Below, piece by piece: positions 25,401 through 34,197 of a stretch of 64,000 nt of DNA. The stretch lies in assembly GCA_950295325.1 (NCBI GenBank), contig OX485803.1:56311554-56375553 (forward strand), read 5' to 3'. The stretch's first letter is position 1. Each line of letters starts with the position of its first letter. Under the pieces are notes generated by a model, which made no database searches, had not been told where the DNA came from, and worked only from the letters and a program-made list of their open reading frames with translations. Origin of the DNA: Polytrichum commune. Its lineage: Eukaryota; Streptophyta; Polytrichopsida; Polytrichales; Polytrichaceae. The position numbers and the translations under genes were made by a program.

Positions 25401-26569
25401 ACTTCTCCTCACATCGTTTATAACTCTTTGGATCCAGTTGTTTTCTGAAGGAAGTCAAAGGCATGGTGCCAATACTTTGCATCCGATATAAAGTATGCAC
25501 CAAATTGGTGGATACGTGAGAATTATCGGTTGACATGAAAAAAACATTAAATTGATTAGATTTATGATGATATAATTTGGAAAAAAAAATATAAACTAGA
25601 AATAAGTGTAAAAAATATGTAAGAACATTACTTGTTGATGTCATGTATAGCAGTCAACAAACTTGAAATGTCGTCAGGCTCGGACGCCAAAATGATAAAA
25701 TTCACAAAGACATGACGTTCATAATCTTCGGTATATACGCGGTCAATATAATTTCTCCAAGCAAAAAATCTGTGATTTCCATCCCATATAAAAAACATCT
25801 TGTTCTTGTATGACGTCAATGACAAATCTGTATCCAATTGAGATTCAAACAGGGCATTGGCTTGAGCCCAATTTGGGCTCCAAGATGCGCGAACCTCATC
25901 ATCCACGAATTGAAAGTTTCCCTTAGAATCGGTGGCCGATATATAAAACACACGGTCACCATCACGATAACCATTGAAAAAATCAGCCTCCAATTTAGTA
26001 ATGTCACCCTTCAAAGCAGGACGCACAATCGGCATATGAACCATGCGACATAAGGGTACACGCAAGCGAGCATTAGGTCCAGCACGGATTGAGGAAATTG
26101 TGGAAGTGGAATTGACCTTTCGTTTGTTCGTAAGCTCCCACACTTTCTCTTGATAAGTTTTATTGTCACTATCATTCTCTTCATCCGAGTCAAAATCATC
26201 GAGGGATTCATTTATTTTTTTCTTTTTCTTATTATGAAGATTCAACGATATGTCCTGATGATGATGAACTTGTTGAGATGGACGATCTTAAATTGAATGC
26301 ATTATGGAATCATCATCAGTAGAAATAGGAGTCGTTCTCTCCAAATCCATTGATTGGTCCTAAAACAAATGAAATAAGTTTCATAAATATTTCAAAACCA
26401 GTAGCAACACATTAGCAATAACATTCCAAAAACAACAGCAATAGCAACAACAATAGCAACAGAATACCACGAACACAGGGAAAAATGACAAAAATTATTC
26501 TAGACAATGCCATTTGCACCTTTAAATATTGTACGATTAGGGTGGCCGTTCAACCCAAAACTACAAGGG

Positions 26570-26599
26570 CAGACCCTGTGCGTTAACGCACAGGGTCTG
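26570..26599. repeat. Perfect 30-bp palindrome of the GTGCGTTAACGCAC type
   Basis: Perfect dyad centred on GTTAAC, with arms CAGACCCTGTGCGTT. The same core recurs as a 32-bp perfect palindrome at 27371-27402, in damaged copies at 27436-27505, and in the 64-bp-period array at 27945-28525. Confidence 0.95.
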
Positions 26600-26636
26600 T
26601 GTGTCCAACTACAGGTCTACCAAAGTTGGGTGCGAC

Positions 26637-27139
26637 GTTTGGTTCGAACGACCCAAACTATCCACGCGGTTTCGATCGAGCGACCTAAACCGCCTACAAC
26701 CAGTTTGGGTCGACCGACCCGAACTGTGAGCATGGTTTGGGTCGAACGACCCAAACCATGCTTACAGTTCGGGTCGGTCGACCCAAACCATGCTCACAGT
26801 TTGGGTCGGTCTACCCAAACTAGGCAAACAGTTTGGGTCGTTCGACCCAAACTATGAAGACAGTTTGGGTCGTTCGACCCAAACCATGCTCACAGTTTGG
26901 ATCGGTCGACCCAAACCATGCTCACAGTTTGGCTCGGTCGACCCAAACTAGGCAAACAGTTTGGGTCGTTCAACCCAAACCATGCTCACAGTTCGGGTCG
27001 GTCGACCCAAACCATGCTCAGAGTTTGGGCGGTCGACCTAAACTAGGCACACAGTTTGGGTCGTTCGACCCAAACTATGCAGACAGTTTGGGTTGGTCGA
27101 CCCAAACTATGCTCACAGTTTAGATCGACCGACCCAAAC
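26637..27139. repeat. Array of 16 palindromes, 32-bp period
   Basis: Sixteen 22-bp dyads of the form GTTTGGGTCG-NN-CGACCCAAAC are spaced by 10-bp linkers, giving a 32-bp period (first at 26637, last at 27118). The linkers belong to a few recurring types (CATGCTCACA, TAGGCAAACA, TATGCAGACA). The dyads carry compensating changes: GTTCGGGTCG at 26767 faces CGACCCGAAC at 26715. Units 3-5 (26703-26788) together form an 86-bp near-perfect palindrome. CpG-rich against an AT-rich background. The open frames through it (VWVVRPK-like) are by-products. Confidence 0.95.
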
Positions 27140-27370
27140 TGTCCGCAATTTACGCCTGATTATGCGCAATTACCCAGTCATCACGAAAGTGCAAACAAAT
27201 TTTGTATTGCACCTGTAGATGAGAGAGCTTGCAGCGACGAGCTCAGGTCCGACAGATGAGAGAAAAAAGACTGAATGCTTTGGGGGTGTGGCAATTCATA
27301 CTACTCGTCCCTGCTGCCATATTTAGTGTGGCTCTTCGTGGCCCCGCATAGCCGCTAGAAAATTGCCAGC

Positions 27371-27505
27371 GTAGACCCTGTGCGTTAACGCACAGGGTCT
27401 ACTTGCCTAACTTTGGGAAGCCTCTAGCTAGGCAAGTAGACCCTGTGCGTTAACGCATACACCCTGTGCGTTAGTGCATAGACCTTGTGCATTAACGCAC
27501 ATAGC
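27371..27505. repeat. Perfect 32-bp palindrome plus inverted and decayed copies
   Basis: A perfect palindrome at 27371-27402 (arms GTAGACCCTGTGCGTT) is followed by ACTTGCCTA. An inverted TAGGCAAGTAGACCC copy at about 27429-27457 and two decayed CCTTGTGCATTAACGCAC-like copies follow. Confidence 0.85.
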
Positions 27506-27944
27506 CGAGACATGAATTTGAAAAAAAAAAAAAAAAATTAATTTTTTTTAGAAGTCTGAAATTGGTAGATTTGCCAAAACTTGTAAAATCTGAAAAAAAT
27601 GCTAATGGGGTTACAAAAAAAAAACAATATGCTATATTATCTAAATATCCGTAGCTACAAATTCTTCTCATATTTTGTTTTGGTTTGAAATCATTTTCTT
27701 TTCTAATTCTTCTATCTATTTCCTTCTTTTGGGCCACCTCGTAAATTTTGGGTTTCGGGGCAAAAAAAAAAAATGCTATTTTGTGTCATTTTCTAGCTCC
27801 TATAACGTATTGCATGAATACTTGAATAGACATATTTCTCATTTCTTGCATTCTAACCCCGTTTTCAATAGGTTTTTTTGCTCCTACACTCTGCACATTG
27901 ATTTAAATTCATACAATAGATATTTGTTTTACTTTTAGGCTCTC

Positions 27945-28525
27945 CTAGTCGTTTTACCTCCCAACTTTGGCCTTCCTAAGTTGCGCTTACAAATCCTGTG
28001 CGTTAACGCACATGGTTTATCCTCCCAACTTTGGTCTTCCTAAGTTGCTCTTACAAACTCTGTGCGTTATTGCACAGGGTTTCTCCTCCCAACTTTTTGC
28101 CTCCTAAGTTGCTCTTACAAACCCTGTGCGTTATCGCACAGGGTTTCTCCTCCCAATTGTTTGCCTCCTAAGTTGCTCTTACAAACCCTGTGCGTTATCG
28201 CACAGGGTTTTTCCTCCCAATTGTTTGCCTCCTAAGTTGCTCTTACAAACCCAGTGCGTTAACGCACAGGGTTTCTCCTCCCAACTTTTTGCCTCCTAAG
28301 TTGATCTTACAAACCCAGTGCGTTAACGCACAGGATTTCTCCTCCCAACTTTTTGCCTCCTAAGTTGCTCTTACAAACCCTGTGCGGTAACGCACAGGGT
28401 TTTTCCTCTCAATTTTTTGCCTCCTATGTTGCTCTTATAAACCCTATGCGTTAACGGACAACATTTGTAAGAGCAACTTAGGAGGCAAAAAGTTGGGAGG
28501 AGAAACCGTGTGCGTTCTCGTCTTG
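27945..28525. repeat. Array of 8 palindromes, 64-bp period
   Basis: 28-bp dyads (AAACCCTGTGCGTT and its complement, centred on GTTAAC or TTATCG) start at 27991, 28055, 28119, 28183, 28247, 28311, 28375 and 28439, exactly 64 bp apart. A conserved 36-bp linker containing CTCCTCCCAACTTTTTGCC and TAAGTTGCTCTTAC separates them. A reverse-oriented unit follows at about 28466-28520. The period is exactly twice that of the 32-bp array, although the sequences differ. Confidence 0.95.
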
Positions 28526-28987
28526 ACTTCTAGCCTTCCTAAATTTCTGTTATATACAATGTGCATTAACGTATAGGGTTTCTCCTCTCCAATTTATAAC
28601 CTCTATAAATTGCTACTACATGACATGTGAATGAACGTACAAGGTTCTCTGTCCTAACTTACAACTTATGAACTATCAAATTATGTGAACGTTGAACGGA
28701 CTTACCTTTTTGTTTGTCGTCTTCTTTGAACCCGTCTTCAATTCGGACTCTGATATACGATCGTCTACATCTTTTTTGCTCTTTGCACCTTCATCATCCT
28801 CCACCGCATGAAAATCCAGTGTCTTCACAGTTTCTTCTACCGTACTCAACAAGTTTCTTTTCCCTTCCTTATTTGCATTCTTCTTTCCGACATTCAATCT
28901 GAACCTCTTTTTCTCGGAAGTGAAATACAAAGTTTTCCTACGTCTTCTCTTCGGCCTCACGGGTGTTCTCTCTACATTGTCCACCAT

Positions 28988-29509
28988 CGTTGGTGTCTAT
29001 GATATGTTTTCTATCAGGTACTATCATTTATTCTTTCAATGTATCTATCTCACAAAATCCGGCGTATATTACGATCACATGTTGTAATTGGCGTTCAATG
29101 AACGAGATATTTCGACGCGTTTGTCATTATGTGTTTATTTTTTGTATATCCGCCAAAATTTTCTGACACCTACTTTGTTCTATTCATAATGATCAATAAT
29201 TTATTTTTCCAACCAATTTTAATTCTTTCTACATCTACGTCAGTCCACACATATATATTTTAAATTTCTACCAATACTTTTAGTATTTGACGCCATTTTG
29301 TGTATATCTTGCTCGTAAATATTCTCTGATTATTATTGTGCTTTGTCCACTTCTGTATTATTAGATGTTATGTATCACATGCTTTCATCTCCATCCATTA
29401 TTGTATCACACGTTTTCATTTCCATTTATTTCCTTACACAATTCTATACAAAAGCAACATTCACCCCATATTTTTGTAATGTGTTGTTCATATGTTCTTT
29501 TGATTTTCT
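28988..29509. promoter_or_regulatory. Divergent intergenic region between the two element genes
   Basis: This 522-bp AT-rich gap lies between the two divergent start codons (28987 minus, 29510 plus), so it should hold both promoters. No clear TATA box or repeat stands out. Assigned by position only. Confidence 0.45.
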
Positions 29510-32500
29510 ATGGCTACCATTAGAGCTCATGGATCTTTTGTTCCCTTCATCTTGCCACTCCAAGATGATGGTCATGTGAGTGTTTCAGAGGATTTACTTA
29601 GTTTGAGATTCAACCTCCAGATAGGAACTATGTATTTAGAGCATGAGATGTACTCTGCAGATGGAGAGGTGTATGAAACGATTTTGGTTCCAAAAAATAG
29701 AACTGATGTTGGTTTTATGTGGATCTTAGGACCTGGTTCATTTAGGGTGATAGGACTTTCTGAGTCTCATATGCAAGCTTCAACTGTCATTTTGACAAAT
29801 GAATCCGGTACATCCACAGTTCAAATTCCCTCTATCGCACCTGTTAAGGTGGAACCCCCTTGATGATAGTGTGTTTGTGCTATCAGATTCAGAAGATGAC
29901 ATTTGTGCATTTGTTGATCTTTAAAACACATCGCCATTTCCATTTAGAAGTGTTCATTCTACTCCTTTCCAACTTCCTATACATGTAGCCAAATCCCCTT
30001 GCGGTCTTATGTAAAAGAAGGTGGTTCCCCAAATCTCACCTTCTCAACGTCCTCCACTACACCCTTCACCTTCATTTACAGGGTTGACTATGGTTGATGC
30101 CTTGAAACTGACAAAGTCAAGAAAAAGATCAAAGTCCGATCTTGCATTCATTGATTTTGACAGTATAGATGTTCGTGAAGTCAAGTACTTACCATGTTCT
30201 TTTAATGGTGATGTTTTGTTTCTCTTGCCTCCTGTGGCACTCAAAGCTTCAAGTACGTATGGTCGTTCAATGGACAGCATGGACAAGATGTGCGACGGTC
30301 ACCCTTGGTGCACCACCAAAACCACGAATATCCAAAATGACTTTGGACTGTCCTTCCGGCGCTCTACTTGTGCTGGTCATCTCCAATGTCATAATGACTA
30401 CTGTGATTACATGAATCGCAATGGGGGCCTCCGGAACAACACTGAATGGGCCGGTTCAACTTCTATCCCATTTGTTGTGGGTGTTGTTCCCCCTACTAAG
30501 TCCACTGTCGAGTGTAAGGTATGTCGTTCCACACCTGTGTGCATTGCTTTGTGTAATGCTCGAATCATATACATCCATTCCACATCCGTTGGAATGTCCA
30601 GGGCTTGCATTCATCTTGGTGTACATGATCACCCTGTCGCCATGGCACATGCCGTGAATCATTGGACATGGCATACCAATGCGTTGCAAATGAAGTATTG
30701 AAAACACCCACAACAAAAAATTCAGCCATAGTTATGGCGGCGAGCAAACAATTCTTGGCCGATTACCTTCTCAAATCTCCCGCAAATGTCGAAGGCCATC
30801 ACTTGGTTGGTTCATCCCTAGAGGTCGTCATGGACAAATTTAACACTCTTGCGTCTCCAAATTGTCGTAACTTTGTATCTGGATCAAAGCGTTTTTTGCG
30901 TAGTGAAATGGGAACTATAGATAGTATTATGGCGCTCAAAGACCACTCTGCTTTCAAATTCGTCCATGGTAGTCGGTTCCCAGGGCAGTTAAAGGACAAA
31001 GTGTTTGTTTTCAAGATGTCTGTAGACCTTCCAGGTAGTGGTGTGGAGCTTGTGAAGAGGATGCAAGTCGGTGGGGATATGGAGAATTCATGGATTATGT
31101 TTGACCATGTCAAACGTTTGAAGGATTGGACGACCATGGCTTGCCATGTGTACGACAGTCGATACTGTAAAGTGTTGACTATTGCGTGTTGTGACATGCA
31201 ATCTGAAGATGGCGTAGCACAAATTCTCTTTTGGGAAAATTTGAATGCTGTTATGGCAGAAAATGATGTACCAAACGTAAACTTCAAAGGGTTATAGCTG
31301 ATAGTGCTCAAGCTAATTGGAATGTGGTGAGGGCGATTTACGGGGATGGTGATCCAAGTCTACCCATGGTTGCACGTGAGCGTACATGTCTTTTCCATTG
31401 GTCCGCAAGCTTGAATAAGGTGACCCAAAAGTATATCAAACCATCCTTGCAATTTCAACACAAACAAATATGCAAGGATTACAAAGACGCGAAAACAATG
31501 GACGACGCTGAGACCAAGTACCATGTGATTCGTTCTTGGTGGTTGTCATCTAGAGCTACCTCCGAAGAAGGCATCCTTGGCCTTTCAGAGTAGTTGGGAT
31601 TTTGGCACTTTCGTTACAGATAATGGGGTGGCCATATCCTACTTGTAAGTACATATCAAACTTCATTACTCAATGTAATATATCTTATGTTTTTCTTATC
31701 TTTGTCTTTCTGTGTTCTTCATAGGATATGACAATAGAAGAGCGTGCGGGAATGCCAACATGCAACCTTGCAGAGACTGTATACAACAAACAACAAGCAG
31801 TTTGGGTCGTTCGACCCAAACGTGGCAACCATTTTGGGTCGAATGACCCAAACCTAGATATATAATCTATCTTATGTTTGTCTTATCCTTGTATTTGTAT
31901 GTTGTTCATAGGATATGACAATAGAAGAGCGTGCCGAAATGCCAACATGCAACTTTGCAGAGACTGTACACAACAAATGGCTCCAACAGTCCGGCAACAA
32001 GATGACTTGTTTATATGAAGCTACAGTGGACGACATGATCCGTGCCTTCATGCAAATTGCAAATTACCGGACATGGTTGAAAGGGGGGTATGATGGTAAA
32101 GGTCCTGATTCGGCCTCCTTGAAACTCAAAGCAGCTGCCAGGTGTGGAGATCCAAAAATGTTGGCTGATGCCATGAAGTCTTACCTAGGGGCAGAAGACG
32201 TCAACACTAGAGATTGTGCATTGGAAGGGTCAGAACTCTTTGGTTCCACCAAACGCAAACTCAACCTACCACCGGGTGCTGATTGTGACTCTCATCGACC
32301 CGACAAAGTGAACTATTCCATTCCTCGTCCCAACACTCGAGGAACTCGTCAACGCATAGAGGAATCGTTGAGTTCTGCAATTCATGATGTGGCTCATACT
32401 ACATCCGTGTTAGAGACTGATTGTCTTGCTTCTAAGTGGCACATTGCAAGATTGCCACCCAACTCAGCCAAACGTTGTTGGGCACTGTAGGCCATTACAG

Positions 32501-33280
32501 GGACTATGTGCAATGCGAAAGTCGGGACTGGGAAACATGGCACACCTACTCCAACATACAAAGGGCTCAGGAAGGAATTTTGCTCTCCCAACAATGTGGA
32601 GTATGAATTTTGGTTTTGTTTTGACGACATCAAACGTTGTGTGAGTGGCAGTAAGAAGAAATATATGTTGGATTGGCCTATAGTACCCAACACGTGGCCA
32701 GTGAAGATAGGTACCAATCTATTGAGAGAGGAGGTTTTGGCACTTGAAGATGTTGGATTTCAACTACAGCAGAGGGAGGCATTGTCTCCTCGTCATAGGC
32801 TTTCAACAATTGCAACTCTTCCCATCCCTCGCTCACATTTTTCTATACCACCAAACCCGGACGCCCACCCTACATTCAGATTTGGGAAGACAGTGCATCG
32901 TAATCCAACAGCACCTCTAGCGGATCACAAAAACAAATGGGAGAGCGCCGGACTCATGGAAGGTTACTATGTGGTTGGGGTCACTGCCATTCCATATCCG
33001 GGCTTTGGAGTGATAATCAACATTGTCTCCAAGCAAGATATCACCTACCATGTCACAATTGGCGATATCCCGCATTGCACATGTCTAGATTTCACGAAAA
33101 TGTCCTCTCATACATTGGGAAAAAAAAAGAAAATAGGTGTATTGTAAACATCTTTATTATGTGTTTAGATTTTTGTGCAAGGTGGATTACGAGAGTGATA
33201 AGTTCATTCATGCACCTACATATACCTATAATGAGGTCATGCGACTACTTGAACTTGCTGGTATTGTAGAATGTGAGTAG
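29510..33280 (+). pseudogene. MULE-like transposase with SWIM zinc finger, disrupted
   Basis: ATG 29510 opens a 117-codon frame. A shift in the C run near 29856 leads to DSVFVLSDSEDD (29868-29900), a SUMO-interaction-type motif, then KSRKRSKSD (basic), then a Cys/His-rich block (CDGHPWC, CHNDYC, CKVC, ACIHLGVHDHPV; about 30290-30640). A one-base loss near 30641 shifts to the catalytic domain: YDSRYCKVLTIACC (first D near 31154), IADSAQANWNVVRAIY (second D at 31300, after another shift near 31292) and RTCLFHW, the C..H motif of MULEs. A GTAAGT donor at 31645 and an ATAG acceptor (31911) join it to DMTIEERAEMPTC. The end is a SWIM finger, HCTCLDF (33074) then VYCKH (33137), split by a shift in an A run. 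Stops: 29922, 30012, 31591, 31621 and 32488. Clearly non-functional here. Confidence 0.8.
31681..31977 (+). repeat. 110-bp duplication flanking two 32-bp palindrome units
   Basis: The intron 3' end and first exon codons are present twice (31681-31790 and 31868-31977, offset 187 bp) and are highly similar. The 77 bp between them holds two palindromes of the intron-1 array type (31800-31821 and 31832-31853), exactly 32 bp apart. The upstream copy carries its own acceptor and DMTIEERAG codons but runs into the insert, so the downstream copy is the original exon. Confidence 0.85.
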
Positions 33281-33977
33281 TATTGCAAGTGCTCTATTAA
33301 GCAACATATATTTGAATGTCAATAAATGACATGTTTTGGTTTGGATTATTATAATAAAAATTAGCAGTGGATTGAAAGTATTTCAAATGATTCAGTAACT
33401 TCATTTTTATTTTGACTGCGACCCAACCATGTGTGATTTGATTGATTCACACGGATAAATAATAACACGTTTTCTGAAAATAAAAAATAATTAAGAAGAT
33501 TCTACGCACATCCGCGTAGTAACGTCTTCTTGGTATCCGCCTATAGATTAATCCTGCTTTATCACTAGCTCAATTTGGGATAGCACCAGTCAATGTAACC
33601 AACCGGATTCGAACCCGGGTTGATCCAGACCTAATACCAGTCTCTTACACAACTCGCATCCACAGGCGGATGTCTCAAAACCTAATAGCTACCTACATAT
33701 TCATTATTTCTAATATCTAATTTTCTTTCTTTTGTAGATTCTGGGCCTTTATTCAACCCGTGAGCAGTTTGAGTGGCTCACAATTATGGCACCGACATAT
33801 ATGTATAACGAGGTTATGCACTTACTTGAATTTGCTGGTGTTGTAGAATGTGAGTAGTTGTACAAGTGCTAGTTGTAGCTACATGTATAAGGATGTCAAT
33901 AAATGACAAGTATTGGTTTGAATTATTATAATAAAAATCAGCAATGGATTGAAAGTGTTCTAAATGATCCATGGAGA
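33208..33977 (+). repeat. Duplicated 3' end of the transposase gene
   Basis: The last codons and 3' flank occur twice: APTYTYNEVMRLLELAGIVECE-stop at 33211-33280, and APTYMYNEVMHLLEFAGVVECE-stop near 33787-33859. Similar flanks containing GTCAATAAATGACA and ATTATAATAAAAAT follow each. The second copy is preceded by an open frame (ILGLYSTREQFEWL) behind a T-rich TTTTGTAG acceptor, so it could be an alternative last exon. About 390 bp lie between the copies. Confidence 0.75.
33490..33672 (-). repeat. Hairpin and tRNA-like B-box insert
   Basis: The minus strand contains GGGTTCGAATCCGGTTG, a near-consensus Pol III B box in a small stem. ATCCGCCT inverted repeats enclose it (33535 and 33672 ends). 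Next to it, 33494-33530 folds as AAGAAG..CTACGC/GCGTAG..CTTCTT. I cannot fold a full tRNA cloverleaf. A tRNA-derived SINE or other Pol III-type insertion is possible. Confidence 0.4.
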
Positions 33978-34099
33978 TAGGGCCCTTTCACTTGTGCTTC
34001 ATTTAAAATATTGGCAATTTACAATTGAAAATATGCAATTAATTTGTCAAAAATTTGGTTGTAAACCCTAAACCCGTGTGTCTTTACTAAATTTGGATT

Positions 34100-34187
34100 C
34101 ATTGCTCATATGTTACTGCTCATTGCTCATGTGTTACTGCTCACCGCTCACCGCTCACTGCTCATCGCTCATAAGATAGCTTCCCTC
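34100..34187 (-). repeat. Right terminal inverted repeat and subterminal heptamers
   Basis: Read on the minus strand: GGGAAGCTATCTTATGAG, then five consecutive TGAGCRR heptamers, then further ones spaced by TAACACA and TAACATA (about eight in all). This matches the left end and is followed by the second AACGATGCCC at 34188-34197. Confidence 0.8.
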
Positions 34188-34197
34188 AACGATGCCC

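Larger units (their letters stand above)
26360..28705 (-). other. Intron 1 of the methyltransferase gene, carrying the palindrome arrays
   Basis: The donor AAAAAG|GTAAGT sits at the end of exon 1 and the acceptor CATTTGTTTTAG|GACC at the start of exon 2. Both are phase 0, so the frame runs from the basic exon into the DQSMDLERT exon. At 2.35 kb it is more than ten times longer than most of the other introns (about 90-160 bp). Almost all the excess is palindromic repeats. Whether exon 1 truly joins exon 2 needs transcript evidence. Confidence 0.65.
22532..28987 (-). pseudogene. ParB-like domain plus beta-class DNA methyltransferase, transposon-borne
   Basis: Eight exons fit together with GT-AG junctions and matching phases: 28987-28706, 26359-25632, 25474-25345, 25239-24614, 24524-23885, 23787-23443, 23350-22893 and 22784-22532. 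Together they give about 1,153 codons. Exon 1 starts at an ATG and encodes a basic stretch (PVRPKRRRRK), a likely nuclear signal. Exon 2 has an acidic patch, then FFIWDGNHRFFAW (DGNHR at about residues 287-291) followed by hydrophobic strands, as in ParB/sulfiredoxin-like folds. Exon 6 holds DLVFLQFPD, in the place of a DPPY motif, and a helix-strand pattern ending ILSDDGVLIVFSA. Exon 7 holds KSPRFFQDLIELFTP and VVDLTCSTGA (about 997-1006), the SAM-binding motif. The order IV then I is that of beta-class N6/N4 methyltransferases. Five in-frame stops (26288 TAA, 25003 TAA, 24934 TGA, 24338 TGA, 23966 TGA) break it, and there is no frameshift. The missing DPPY proline-tyrosine suggests altered or lost catalysis. 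Confidence 0.75.
22349..34187. mobile_element. Composite MULE-like transposon with transposase and ParB-methyltransferase genes
   Basis: The left end reads (T)GGGAGTGCTATCTTATGAG. The right end, read on the minus strand, is (GA)GGGAAGCTATCTTATGAG. Both continue into runs of TGAGCRR heptamers and are bracketed by a perfect 10-bp duplication. Inside are two divergent spliced genes: a MULE-like transposase on the plus strand, and a ParB-like/DNA-methyltransferase gene on the minus strand whose first intron holds palindrome arrays. Size is about 11.84 kb. Both genes are disrupted, so this copy looks non-autonomous now, but the ends and target duplication are well preserved. Assignment to MULEs rests on the duplication length, the C..H motif between the catalytic acids and the SWIM finger. 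I do not know of a described MULE with this second gene; that novelty is inference. Confidence 0.8.

Noticed and set aside
26507-27259. Long frames with VWVVRPK/FGSVDPNHAHS repeats as a repeat protein
   Set aside because: They arise because the 32-bp unit lacks stops in several frames. They read through perfect dyads, have no start or splice context, and sit in an intron.
26637-28525. CRISPR-like array (regular repeats and spacers)
   Set aside because: The spacers are 10 or 36 bp and recur as a few types rather than being unique, the genes are spliced (eukaryotic), and there are no cas genes. It is a palindromic satellite.
22532-28987. Reassigned stop codons or programmed read-through in the element genes
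   Set aside because: Three different stop codons are hit, the transposase gene also has frameshifts, and the changes fit C-to-T decay. Pseudogenisation is simpler.
30044-31311. Minus-strand frames opposite the transposase
   Set aside because: Shadows of the plus-strand coding region, with no motif of their own.
32394-32717. Minus-strand 107-codon frame
   Set aside because: Antisense to the transposase exon that holds the continuous conserved frame.
33600-33640. A functional tRNA gene on the minus strand
   Set aside because: Only a B-box-like TTCGAATCC stem is present. I could not find a matching acceptor stem, D arm and anticodon arm.
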